Source: Kitasatospora fiedleri
GTDB lineage: Bacteria; Actinomycetota; Actinomycetes; Streptomycetales; Streptomycetaceae
Reading direction: 5' to 3'
DNA length: 64,000 bases
Assembly: GCF_948472415.1 (NCBI RefSeq)
Contig: NZ_OX419519.1
Location: forward strand, 434,001-498,000
Position 1 is the first letter of the stretch; the number at the start of each line of letters is the position of its first letter. Below are positions 8,297-16,394 of this stretch, one piece after another. Made by a program: the position numbers and the translations under genes. The notes beneath the pieces are model-generated. The model did no database searches. It was not told where the DNA came from and saw nothing but the letters and a program-made list of their open reading frames with translations.

Positions 8297-8863
8297 GTGA
8301 TCTTCGCGGTCGAGCTGATCCTGCCCGCGGGCGCGGGCGGCGCTCCGCGCGGGCTGCGGGAGCACCGGGCGTACTGGGACGGCCTGGCCGGGGAGGGCGT
8401 GCTGATCGCCGGCGGCCCCTGGCAGGACGGCTCCGGGGAGCTGCTGCTGTGCCGCGCCCCGGACCGGGCGGCCGTGCTGCGCCTGCTCGAACAGGACCCC
8501 TACCTGCGCTTTCGCACCGTGACCAGGTACACGGTGCGGGCCTGGCAGCCGACCGGCGACCTGCCGACGCCGCCCGCGCCCGCCGCCGCGTCCACGCCCG
8601 CCGCCCCGCCGGTCGCGCGGCGAGCCGGGCGGGCGGCCGCCGCGGCCGGGGCGCTGACCCCGCACGAGGAGCGGGTCGCGGCGATGGCGGTGGCGGGCAT
8701 GACGAACCGGGCGATCGCCGCGGCGCTGTCGGTCTCCACCCGTGCGGTGGAACTCCAGATGACCCGCATCTACCGAAAGCTCGCCATTCGGCGCCGGGCC
8801 CAGCTGGCCCTCGCGTTGAACGGCCGGGTAAATGCGGGCGGACTGCCGGAACAAATCGCCTGA
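8297..8863 (+). CDS. YCII-like domain fused to LuxR-type helix-turn-helix regulator
   Basis: A 188-residue protein starting at GTG 8297 behind a GGGGGGA ribosome site. Residues 1-85 match YCII/YciI-like small dimeric domains (AVELILP..., REHRAYWDGLAGEGVLIAGGPW..., RFRTVTRYTVRAW). An Ala/Pro-rich linker follows. Residues about 118-180 form a LuxR/GerE DNA-binding domain (LTPHEERVAAMAVAGMTNRA... TRAVELQMTRIYRKLAI). The N-terminal domain may bind a small metabolite or act in dimerisation; its catalytic competence is unknown. It diverges from the carrier-protein operon and is a good candidate for its local regulator. Confidence 0.8.
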   Translation: MIFAVELILPAGAGGAPRGLREHRAYWDGLAGEGVLIAGGPWQDGSGELLLCRAPDRAAVLRLLEQDPYLRFRTVTRYTVRAWQPTGDLPTPPAPAAASTPAAPPVARRAGRAAAAAGALTPHEERVAAMAVAGMTNRAIAAALSVSTRAVELQMTRIYRKLAIRRRAQLALALNGRVNAGGLPEQIA

Positions 8864-8897
8864 ACGCCCGCCGCTACGGTTTCCCGTAGTGTCCGCA

Positions 8898-8937
8898 CGG
8901 TCGGTCGACAATAGCCTGGGAGGAATACCTCCGACCG
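8898..8937 (+). promoter_or_regulatory. Hairpin enclosing the ribosome-binding site of the racemase-like gene
   Basis: CGGTCGG (8898-8904) can pair with CCGACCG (8931-8937). Within it GGAGG-AATA-CCTCC (8919-8932) is a perfect inverted repeat, and the GGAGG is the apparent Shine-Dalgarno of the ATG at 8938. The pairing would hide the ribosome site, so translation may depend on opening this stem or on the second start, ATG 8953. This is a visual fold, not a computed one. Confidence 0.45.
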
Positions 8938-9699
8938 ATGGGTGAGATCGCCATGGGCATTCCTTCCGCACCCCGGATAGGGCTGGTCGTTCCTCCGGAG
9001 AACCCCAATGCGGAGCCGGAGTACACCCAGCTCCTGGGCCGCGGCCCGACATTCCACACGACCCGTTTCCCGACCACCCCGGACAGCACCCTGCGGGACA
9101 TGCTGGACACCTACAACGAGGTGCTGCCGGACGTGCTGGCCGGGTTCGGCCGACTGCCGCTGGACGCCGCGGTGGTGGCCTGCAGCGCCTCGCACTACCT
9201 GCACGCGCCGGACGGGGACCGGGAGTTCTGCGCGGAGCTGTCCGAGCGGACCGGCTTCCCGGTGCGCTCCTCCGCGCTGGCCACCCTGGACGCCCTCCGG
9301 GCCCTCGACCTGACCCGGCTGACCCTGGTCTCCCCCTACGAGCCGTGGCTGACCGAGCTCTCCCGCTCCTACTGGGAGCGGGCCGGGCTGACCGTCGAGC
9401 GGGTCGTGCAGGTGTCCACCGACGGCCGGTTCGACCCGTACACCGTGACCACCGACGGGCTGCTCGCCCAGCTGCGGCGGCAGGACGTGCCCGAGGACGC
9501 GACGCTGCTCTTCACCGGCACCGGGATGTTCACCCTGGACGCCCTGGCGGAACTCGACGGCGACCCGGACCGGGTGCTGCTGAGCTCCAACCTGGCCAGT
9601 GTCTGGTGGGCGCTGCGCACGGCGGGCGGGCGGCCCGGCGAGGCGGCGGGTGACCACCCGCTGCTGCGCCGGCTGGCGCGCCGGGCTGTCGCGGCCTGA
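8938..9699 (+). CDS. Arylmalonate decarboxylase / maleate isomerase-like protein (Asp/Glu racemase superfamily)
   Basis: A 253-residue protein with the pseudosymmetric two-domain racemase-superfamily pattern: RIGLVVPPENPNAEPEY at the start, VVACSASHYL with a candidate nucleophilic Cys at about residue 82, and LLFTGTGMFTLDAL at the equivalent site of the second half. Maleate isomerases use Cys at both sites. Here the second is Thr-Gly-Thr-Gly, so a one-Cys reaction (isomerase, racemase or decarboxylase variant) is likely and the substrate is open. The start may be ATG 8938 or 8953. It follows the YCII-LuxR gene by 74 bases on the same strand and may be co-expressed with it. Confidence 0.75.
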   Translation: MGEIAMGIPSAPRIGLVVPPENPNAEPEYTQLLGRGPTFHTTRFPTTPDSTLRDMLDTYNEVLPDVLAGFGRLPLDAAVVACSASHYLHAPDGDREFCAELSERTGFPVRSSALATLDALRALDLTRLTLVSPYEPWLTELSRSYWERAGLTVERVVQVSTDGRFDPYTVTTDGLLAQLRRQDVPEDATLLFTGTGMFTLDALAELDGDPDRVLLSSNLASVWWALRTAGGRPGEAAGDHPLLRRLARRAVAA

Positions 9700-9747
9700 G
9701 CCCGCCGGCCCCGGGCCCGGCCGCTGCGCGCGGGCCGGGCCCGGGCT

Positions 9748-10422
9748 TCAACCGCTGCCGATCCGGTAGCCGACGCCCCGCACCGTGATGATCCACTTGT
9801 TGCCGCCGAGCTTGCTGCGCAGGCTGCTGACGTGGGTGTCGATGGTCCGGCTGGACTCGGTCCAGTCGCACTCCCAGACCTTCGCCATGAGCTCCTTGCG
9901 GGACAGCACCGATCCGGGGTTGGAGGCCAGCACGTAGAGCAGTTCGAACTCCTTCGCGGTGACGTTGACCACCCGGCCGTCCACCTGCACCTCGCGGGTG
10001 CGGCCGTTGATGTGCAGCGGGCGCAGCGAGATGTCCTTCACCGCGGGCTCGGGGTCGGGGGCGGGGGTCCGGGTGCGGCGCATGACCGCCTCGATGCGGG
10101 CCACGATTTCCTGCGGGGGGCAGGATTTGGTCACGCAGTCGTCCGCCCCGGCCTGCAGGGCGAGCACCCGGTCGGACTCCCGGTCCCTGGCCGCGAAGGC
10201 AATGACCGGCGTACTGCCGGAGGATCGCAGGAGTCTGCACGCTTCGAGCCCTTCGATATCGGGGAGATCGAGGTCGAGCAGCACCAGATCGACGTCGGGG
10301 ATCATTTCCAGGGCCTCCCGGCCGGTGCCGGCGATCTTGGCCTCGTACCCCTTTCGCAAAAGGCTGTAGAGAACAGATTCGGCCACGGTAGAATGCTCCC
10401 CGACCAACAGCACGCGTACCAT
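9748..10422 (-). CDS. Atypical OmpR-family response regulator (orphan)
   Basis: A 224-residue protein: a receiver domain (1-118) and an OmpR/PhoB winged helix (about 130-222, with KEFELLYVLASNPGSVLSRKELM... and IITVRGVGYRIG). The phosphoacceptor Asp is likely residue 50 in LVLLDLDLP, and Lys99 is present in CVTKS. However, the usual N-terminal acidic pair is reduced to Glu-His (VGEHS) and the switch Ser/Thr is replaced by Ala (VIAFAAR). No sensor kinase adjoins it. It may work without normal phosphorylation, as known for atypical antibiotic-cluster regulators. It is convergent with the racemase-like gene and could bind the helical-phase repeats at 8112-8149; that link is inference. Confidence 0.85.
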   Translation of the reverse strand: MVRVLLVGEHSTVAESVLYSLLRKGYEAKIAGTGREALEMIPDVDLVLLDLDLPDIEGLEACRLLRSSGSTPVIAFAARDRESDRVLALQAGADDCVTKSCPPQEIVARIEAVMRRTRTPAPDPEPAVKDISLRPLHINGRTREVQVDGRVVNVTAKEFELLYVLASNPGSVLSRKELMAKVWECDWTESSRTIDTHVSSLRSKLGGNKWIITVRGVGYRIGSG

Positions 10423-11106
10423 GTTTCCTCGTCCTCTCCATAAACGGTCGCATCACGACGTCCCGTCCCGGTCGCCCGGTCCCGGGGCGAAAACGGCACG
10501 GAGGGGCCCCGGCGCGTCCCGGAGGGACGGGTCGGGGCGGCCGGCAGGGGCCGGGAGTCAGGTCACCGACCGGCGCGACATCGTACGGTGGGCGCGGCGG
10601 CCGGTTCGCGACGGCTCTGCATCCGACCTGCTCCCCTGAGGATTCGAACGGCTTCCGGCACCGGTACGGACGGGGCTGGAGTGGTGGAAGACGCCCGTGC
10701 GAATTCCGTCCGTTCCGAGTGCGATTCGCCCATATCCTGACACCCCGTGCCGCCGAGGGCAAGCATATGCCGGAGCCCGCCGCACGCGGGCGGGCCGGCT
10801 GTCCAGGGAATCTGTCCAAATTGGTACCGATTCGAGCCGAAGGACCCGCTCCGGATTTCACACAGCGGCAATGGAAGCGGGCGCGACCCCCCGAAGGCCG
10901 AGGGTTTCCACCCTCGGACCCCAGGGGGCCGCGCCCCGATCCCGGCGATAGCGTCCCCGCCGCGAATCCTCACTGCGCGTGTGCTCTTCGGCGGTCTGCG
11001 TCGCGGACAGTAATTGCCCGGCGGGTCGCTTCCGGAATCGTTCATCCGGCTGTCTCACCGGAAATGTTTGAAACAGCTCCTCCTTATTCCGCCGCTCCTC
11101 CGGGCC
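10423..11106. other. Gene-free region with a hairpin
   Basis: About 680 bases without a convincing gene. Open frames here lack homologous motifs and a consistent third-position bias. CCGAGGGT (10898-10905) and ACCCTCGG (10910-10917) form a perfect 8-bp stem with a TTCC loop, followed by a C/G-rich stretch without a T tract. The 10440-10640 part lies upstream of the response regulator and should hold its promoter. Lower local GC around 10680-11060 is consistent with regulatory DNA. Confidence 0.5.
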
Positions 11107-12330
11107 TCAGCCCGCGGCGCCGGCCGGGGCACCGGCCCGGGCGTAGCGGCTGACCGGACGGGGCAGGCCGAGCAGCCCGCGCAGGGTGTCCGCCGCGTAG
11201 GCGGTGCGGAACGCGCCGCGGCGCTGGAGTTCCGGCACCAGGGCGCGGGTGATCGCGGTCAGGTCGTGCGGCAGGGCGCCGGGCCGCAGCCGGAAGCCGT
11301 CCAGGCCGGTCTCCCGCCAGTCCAGCAGCAGGTCGGCGAGTTCGGCGGGGGTGCCGGTGAAGACCAGGGCGTCCGAGCCGAAGACGCTGCCGTCGGTCTC
11401 GTCCAGCCGGCGCTTGCGCGCGGCGGCGCGGCCCGGCTCCTCGTCGAGGAAGACCACCAGGTCGGCGAAGGTCCGGATCGGCTCCTCGGCGGGCCGCTCG
11501 AAGCGCTGCCGGGCCCGGTCGAACTCGCCGAGCCGGGTGACGGCGTCCGCGCGGGACTGCGGGGTGACGAAGACGACGTCCGCCCCGGCGGCGGCCAGCT
11601 CGTACGGGGTGCTGGCGTGGGCGAGGACGGCCACCACCGGCTGGCCCTGCGGCGGGCGCGGGGTGATCGAGGGGCCGCGGACGGAGAAGTGCTCGCCGGT
11701 GAAGTCGACGTGGTGCACCTTGTCGCCGTCGAGGTAGCGGCCGGTGGCGGTGTCGCGGATCTCCGCGTCGTCCTCCCAGCTGTCCCAGAGCCGGCGGACG
11801 GCCTCGACCACCTCGTGGGCCTCGCCGAAGAGGTCGCGCAGCCGGGCGGCGATCAGCTCGGAGTCCCGGACGTCCTCGTCGGTCAGCTGCGGGGTGGTGC
11901 GGCGGCCGAAGTGCGCGGCGTCGGCGGCCCGGGAGGTGATCTGCGGGCGCCAGCCGGCCCGGCCCAGGCTGGCGTGGTCGAGCGAGGCGATCCCGATGGC
12001 GAGGTGGAACGGCTCGGTGTGGGTGACGTTGGTGGTCGGGACCAGCCCGATGTGCGAGGTCAGCGGGGCGAGCGCGGCGGTCAGCAGGACGGCGTCCAGC
12101 CGGCCCCGGACGTGGTCGGTGCGGTCGTCGGGCAGGTGGAAGGCCGAGGTCTGCAGGCCGAGGGTGTCCTCGATGGTGACGAAGTCGAGCAGGCCCTGTT
12201 CGGCCTCGGTGACCAGGTCGGCCCAGTAGCGGGCGGTGAGGATCTCGGCGGGCCGGGCGTCGGGCTCGCGCCAGGCGGCGGGGTGCCAGCCGGTGCCGTC
12301 CAGGGCGACCGCGAGGTGCAGGTGGGTCAC
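11107..12330 (-). CDS. Luciferase-like flavin monooxygenase (second of a pair)
   Basis: About 407 residues of the bacterial luciferase-like (LLM) fold, which uses FMNH2 from a separate reductase. Visible are WADLVTEAEQGLLDFVTIEDTLG, SHIGLVPTTNVTHTEPFHLA, ASLDHASLGRAGWRPQ and the C-terminal LVFTGTPAELADLLLDWRETGLDGFRL. The start is GTG 12328-12330, overlapping the upstream paralogue's stop (GTGA), so the two are coupled. The pair resembles NtaA/SnaA/DszA-type oxygenases acting on sulfur- or nitrogen-containing organics. No flavin reductase lies nearby. The substrate is unknown. Confidence 0.85.
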   Translation of the reverse strand: MTHLHLAVALDGTGWHPAAWREPDARPAEILTARYWADLVTEAEQGLLDFVTIEDTLGLQTSAFHLPDDRTDHVRGRLDAVLLTAALAPLTSHIGLVPTTNVTHTEPFHLAIGIASLDHASLGRAGWRPQITSRAADAAHFGRRTTPQLTDEDVRDSELIAARLRDLFGEAHEVVEAVRRLWDSWEDDAEIRDTATGRYLDGDKVHHVDFTGEHFSVRGPSITPRPPQGQPVVAVLAHASTPYELAAAGADVVFVTPQSRADAVTRLGEFDRARQRFERPAEEPIRTFADLVVFLDEEPGRAAARKRRLDETDGSVFGSDALVFTGTPAELADLLLDWRETGLDGFRLRPGALPHDLTAITRALVPELQRRGAFRTAYAADTLRGLLGLPRPVSRYARAGAPAGAAG

Positions 12331-13679
12331 GGGGTCTCCTCGAAGTGGCGGCGGGCGGGCTTCAGGCCGAGGTGGTCGCGGAGCGTGGGGCCGGTGTAGT
12401 CGGCGCGGTGCACGCCCATCTCCTGGAGCAGCGGCACCACCCGGTCGACCAGTTCGTCCAGCCCGCCGGGCACCACGTTCGGGGAGAAGACGAAGCCGTC
12501 GGCGGCGTCGTTCTGCACGAACGCGTTCATCGCGTCGGCGACCTGGCGCGGCGTGCCGACGAAGGTGGGCCGCGCGGTGACCTCGACGATCAGCTCCCGG
12601 ATGCTCAGCCCGCGCTCCTCGGCGGTCTTGCGCCAGTGCCGGACGGTCTCCTCGCGTCCCCGGCTGCGGTACAGGTTGTGGCCCTTGGTGACGACGTTCT
12701 CCGGGACGGGGTCGACGTCCGGCAGCGGGCCGTCCGGGTCGTAGCCGGACAGGTCGCGGCCCCAGGCCGCTTCCATCAGCATCAGCGCGGTCTGCGGGCT
12801 CACCTGGGCGCGGGCGACCTCCTCGGCCCGCTCGGCGGCCTCCTCCGGGGTGTCGCCCAGGACGTAGCTGACCGACGGGATGATCTTCAGGTCCTCCGGG
12901 GAGCGGCCGTACTTGGCCAGCCGCGCCTTGACGTCCCGGTAGGCGGCCTGCCCGGCCGCCAGGTCGCTGTGCCGGCTGAAGATGACGTCGGCGTCGGCGG
13001 CGGCGAATTCGCGGCCCTCGGGCGAGTCGCCCGCCTGGATGATCACCGGGTGGCCCTGCGGGCCGGACGGGGTGCTGAACCGGCCGGATATGTCGAAGTG
13101 CTGCCCCCGGTGGGCGAACCGGCCGGCCCCTGGCCGGATGAACGCGCCGGTGGCGGCGTCGGGCCGGAAGTCGCCCGGCCGCCAACTGTCCCACAGCTCC
13201 CGGGCGGTGTGCAGGAACTCGGCGGCCCGGGTGTAGCGGTCGGCCTCGTCCAGGAAGCCGCCGCGCCGGAAGTTCTCGCCGGTGAACGCGTCGTAGCTGG
13301 TCACCACGTTCCAGGCGGCCCGTCCCCCGCTCAGGTGGTCCAGGGTGGCCACCCGCCGGGCCACGTCGTAGGGCTCGTTGAAGGTGGAGTTGACGGTCGC
13401 GGCCAGCCCGAGGTGGGTGGTGACGGCGGAGAGCGCGCTCAGCACGGTCAGCGCCTCGGGGCGGCCCGCCACGTCGAGGTCGAGGACCCGGCCCTTGTGC
13501 TCGCGCAGCCGCAGGCCCTCGGAGAGGAAGAAGAAGTCGAACTTGCCGCGTTCGGCGGTCCGGGCGAGCCGGGCGAAGGAGTCGAAGGCGATCTGGCTCC
13601 CGGCGGCCGGGTCCGACCAGATCACGGTGTGCTGGACGCTGGGGAGTTGGGCGGCGAGGTGGATCTGTTTCACTGGCAC
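12327..13679 (-). CDS. NtaA/SnaA/DszA-type flavin monooxygenase
   Basis: A 450-residue enzyme typical of the NtaA/SnaA/SoxA/DszA branch. It has IHLAAQLPSVQHTVIWSDP at the start, KFDFFFLSEGLRL, LGLAATVNSTFNEPY, RAAWNVVTSYDAFTGENFRRGG, then HPVIIQAGDSPEGREFAA and ADADVIFSR. Members use reduced FMN and O2 on nitrilotriacetate, dibenzothiophene sulfone or streptogramin intermediates. The start is GTG 13677-13679, nine bases after AGGAGA. It forms an operon with its smaller paralogue. The MFS gene upstream on the same strand is 161 bases away and may be separate. Confidence 0.88.
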   Translation of the reverse strand: MPVKQIHLAAQLPSVQHTVIWSDPAAGSQIAFDSFARLARTAERGKFDFFFLSEGLRLREHKGRVLDLDVAGRPEALTVLSALSAVTTHLGLAATVNSTFNEPYDVARRVATLDHLSGGRAAWNVVTSYDAFTGENFRRGGFLDEADRYTRAAEFLHTARELWDSWRPGDFRPDAATGAFIRPGAGRFAHRGQHFDISGRFSTPSGPQGHPVIIQAGDSPEGREFAAADADVIFSRHSDLAAGQAAYRDVKARLAKYGRSPEDLKIIPSVSYVLGDTPEEAAERAEEVARAQVSPQTALMLMEAAWGRDLSGYDPDGPLPDVDPVPENVVTKGHNLYRSRGREETVRHWRKTAEERGLSIRELIVEVTARPTFVGTPRQVADAMNAFVQNDAADGFVFSPNVVPGGLDELVDRVVPLLQEMGVHRADYTGPTLRDHLGLKPARRHFEETP

Positions 13680-13840
13680 GGCGAACGTTCTCCTGGTGCG
13701 GTGTGCGCTGGTTCAGCGGGGTATTCGGTCCGGGTCGGCGGCGGCGGGCCGCCCGCAACAGCCCAGCCCCGCCACGGCGCGGCGCGGCCCGCAGGCGCGG
13801 GACGGCAACCGTCCCGCGCCCCGGACCACCTGACGGCCGC

Positions 13841-15058
13841 TCACCCGCGCCGGACCGGGAAGCCGTGCGCCCGGGCGGAGACCACCACGCCCAGCACCGG
13901 GGCCAGCAGGATCAGCACCGTCCACGGGAAGGACTCGGCGCCGATCCCGTCCAGCAGCAGGCCGCCGATGATGCCGCCCGCGGCCATCGCCACGTTCCAC
14001 AGGGTGACCAGCATCGCCTGCGCGCCGTCCGCCTGCTCGCCGCCCGCGTCGCCCACCGCGGTCTGCAGCAGGGTCGGCACGCCGCCCCAGCCCAGGCCCC
14101 AGAGCGCCGCCGCGACGTACACCAGCGCGTGGGTGCCGGACAGCAGGCCGAGCACCGCCGCCGCGACCGCGACCAGCAGGGTGCTGGCGATGGTCAGGAC
14201 CCGCAGCTGGCGGTGGATCCGGGCGCCGACGATCCAGATGCTCAGCATCGAGGTGATGCCGAAGACCAGCAGCACCCGGTCGGTGGAGTCGCCCATGCCG
14301 AGGTGGTCGAGGTAGGTCGCGACGTACGCGTACAGGATGGTGTGGGCCAGCACGAAGACCAGGGTCACGAACAGCACCGGCGTCACGCCGGGCACGGAGA
14401 GCGCGCCCAGGATGCGGGTGCGGCCCTCGGGGCGCTGCCCCGGGTAGTCCGGCACGGTCGCCGCGATCCACCCGATGACGATCACGGCCAGCACCGACAT
14501 CGCCAGGAACGCCACCCACCAGTCGAACACCCGGCCGACGAAGGTGCCGGCCGGCACGCCCAGCGACAGCGCGACCGGGATGCCGGTCATCACGATCGCG
14601 ATCGCCTTGCCCTGGAGCGGCACCGGCGCCATCCGGCGGGCGTACCCGGCCAGCAGCGCCCACGCCAGGCCGGCCGCCACGCCCGCGACGAACCGGCCCG
14701 CCATGGTCAGCACGTAGTCGGTCGACAGTGCGGTGACGGTGTTGGCCACCACGAACGCCACCATCGCGGTCAGCAGCAGCCGCTTGCGCCGCCAGGCGGC
14801 GGTGGCCACGGTCAGCGGGATCGCGGTGAGCGCGGTGGCGATCGCGTAGATCGTCACCGACTGCCCCATCGCCGACTCGCTGACCTTGAGGTCGGCGCTC
14901 ATCGCGGGCAGCACGCCCGCCGGGAGGGTCTCGGTCAGGGAGGTGATGAAGACCGCGGTGGTCAGGGCCAACAGCGCCAGGAGGGGCAGTTTGCGGCTCT
15001 CCGGCTGCGCGCCGTCGTCGGTCGGGTTCTGGATGTCCGGTGGCGACTGTGTGCTCAT
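13841..15058 (-). CDS. MFS multidrug-type exporter
   Basis: A 405-residue protein with about 12 hydrophobic segments and the major-facilitator pattern: TSLTETLPAGVLPAMSADL in the first helix, the A-motif area WRRKRLLLTAMVAF, RFVAGVAAGLAWALLAGYA, and a second six-helix half (GVTPVLFVTLVFVLAHTILYAYV...). This is the drug:H+ antiporter (DHA1-like) type and probably exports small molecules across the membrane. It diverges from a MerR gene across a perfect palindrome at 15074-15095, so repression or activation by that MerR protein is very likely. Confidence 0.9.
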   Translation of the reverse strand: MSTQSPPDIQNPTDDGAQPESRKLPLLALLALTTAVFITSLTETLPAGVLPAMSADLKVSESAMGQSVTIYAIATALTAIPLTVATAAWRRKRLLLTAMVAFVVANTVTALSTDYVLTMAGRFVAGVAAGLAWALLAGYARRMAPVPLQGKAIAIVMTGIPVALSLGVPAGTFVGRVFDWWVAFLAMSVLAVIVIGWIAATVPDYPGQRPEGRTRILGALSVPGVTPVLFVTLVFVLAHTILYAYVATYLDHLGMGDSTDRVLLVFGITSMLSIWIVGARIHRQLRVLTIASTLLVAVAAAVLGLLSGTHALVYVAAALWGLGWGGVPTLLQTAVGDAGGEQADGAQAMLVTLWNVAMAAGGIIGGLLLDGIGAESFPWTVLILLAPVLGVVVSARAHGFPVRRG

Positions 15059-15073
15059 GGCGGCTATGTTTGA

Positions 15074-15095
15074 ACCCTCACATATATGTGAGGGT
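15074..15095. promoter_or_regulatory. 22-bp perfect palindrome, MerR operator between divergent genes
   Basis: The core CCCTCACATATATGTGAGGG (15075-15094) is fully self-complementary and is extended by A/T at the ends. On each strand TTGA(A/C)C precedes it with about 19 bases to a weak -10-like TCAA(A/T)C. A 19-bp spacer spanned by an operator is the usual MerR arrangement, in which the bound activator twists the promoter. It can serve both the MFS gene (minus) and the merR gene (plus). Confidence 0.8.
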
Positions 15096-15123
15096 CAATC
15101 CATCCTGATGTGAGGTGGGTCAC

Positions 15124-15554
15124 ATGCGCATCGGAGAGCTGTCGGAACGCACCAACACCTCCCGCCGCCTGCTCCGCTACTACGAGGAACAGCAGCTGAT
15201 CGTCTCCGCCCGGATGCCCAACGGCTACCGGGAGTACGACGAGCGCTTCGTCGACCGGGTCCTGCAGATCCGCGGGCTGCTCGACGCCGGGCTGCCCGTC
15301 AGGATCATCAAACAGATTCTGCCCTGCCTGGACAAGCCCCGAACCATCCACTTCCCGGACGCCACCCCCGAGATGCTGGCCACCCTGCGCCGCGAGCGGG
15401 ACCGGATGACGAGCGCATCAATTGCCTGATCCGCAACCGCGACTCGGTCGCCGAGTACCTCGACGCGGTCAGCCAGGGCCAGCGCCCCGCCCTCACCCCC
15501 GCCCCCGCACCCGCCCCCGCACCCGTCCGGGAGCCGGTCCCCTCCGGCGCCTGA
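15124..15554 (+). CDS. MerR-family regulator (one frameshift in the given sequence)
   Basis: The N-terminal winged helix is clear: MRIGELSERTNTSRRLLRYYEEQQLI, then NGYREYDERFVDRVLQIRGLLDAGLPV. The frame breaks near 15408 at GGATGACGAG. With one more G (GGATGGACGAG) it continues as RMDERINCLIRNRDSVAEYLDAVSQGQRPALTP and ends at the TGA 15552-15554, giving about 143 residues, normal for the family. The C-terminus is an Ala-Pro repeat. The start is ATG 15124 after GAGGTGG. It is divergent from the MFS exporter and probably controls it in response to exported compounds. Confidence 0.85.
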
Positions 15555-15597
15555 CGGCCGCCCGCCCGGCGGGCCGGTGCCGCCCGGTGGCACCGGG

Positions 15598-15999
15598 TCA
15601 GCGGGCCGCACGGGGACGGCTGAACGCGGCGGTGGCGTGGGCGTAGACGGCGCCCGCGTCGTCGGTCACCACCGCGTGGGCGACGGCCGTGCGGTCCGCG
15701 CGGGCAAGCAGGCCGGCCTCGGCGACGATCCGGTCCACCGTCATCGGCACCCGGGCCAGGTAACGCAGGTGGATGTCCTTGGTGTAGACGGCGTCACCGC
15801 CGGGGTCGACCACGTCGCTGACCGCCAGCCAGCAGACGGTGTCCACCAGGGTGGCGATGGCCGTCCCATGGACCGTGCCCGGCATGCCCTCCACGGCCGG
15901 CGTCACGGGCAGGGCGAGGGCCGTGCGGCCGGGGGCCGCGTCGAGGGCGACCAGGCGCAGGGGCGCGGCGAACGGGCAGGAGACCACGTCGTAGCCCAT
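15598..15999 (-). CDS. PaaI-like hotdog-fold thioesterase
   Basis: A 133-residue single hotdog domain. The motif GMPGTVHGTAIATLVDTVCWLAV carries the central-helix HGG-like signature of PaaI/YbgC-type acyl-CoA thioesterases, and DIHLRYLARVP and VAHAVVTDDAGAVYAHATAAF are the expected strands. The start is ATG 15997-15999, seven bases after GGAGGAA. A longer frame to 16182 lacks a ribosome site. It is convergent with the merR gene and stands alone, so its thioester substrate is unknown. Confidence 0.8.
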   Translation of the reverse strand: MGYDVVSCPFAAPLRLVALDAAPGRTALALPVTPAVEGMPGTVHGTAIATLVDTVCWLAVSDVVDPGGDAVYTKDIHLRYLARVPMTVDRIVAEAGLLARADRTAVAHAVVTDDAGAVYAHATAAFSRPRAAR

Positions 16000-16394
16000 G
16001 GGGTTTCCTCCATCTCGAACGGGGCCCGCGGCACCCGTCGGGCCGCGGCGGTGCCGCAGAGCACCCGCCGCCGGACGGCTGCGGGTACGGCACCACCCCT
16101 GCTTCGGGGCCTGCGCCCGCGCGGATCGGGGTTCCGGCCGACCGGCTCGTTGAACATGCCCGGCGGCGGGGCCGGCTTTCATCCCCCGCCGGCCTCACGC
16201 GAGAGGCACCGCAGCACCCGACCGGCGGCCGGAGAGGCCCGCGAGCGCGGCCGCACTCGTCCGTCCAGGTACGCCTTCCGCCGAAATCGATCACACTGCG
16301 TATCTCGATGTGCACTTCCGGTCACCACGTGTCTTGATGGACGAGACGCCGGCGGCCCTCGTCCGGCGGACCGTTTTCCGAGAGAGGCATTTCC
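16000..16394. other. Gene-free region upstream of a secreted-protein gene
   Basis: About 395 bases between divergent genes. AT content rises around 16270-16380, as expected for the promoter of the secreted-protein gene. A ribosome site GAGAGG lies at 16381-16386 before ATG 16395. No operator or gene was recognised. Confidence 0.4.

Noticed and set aside
10423-11106. Short arginine/proline-rich genes on both strands
   Set aside because: No ribosome sites, no codon bias and no recognisable motifs; treated as non-coding.
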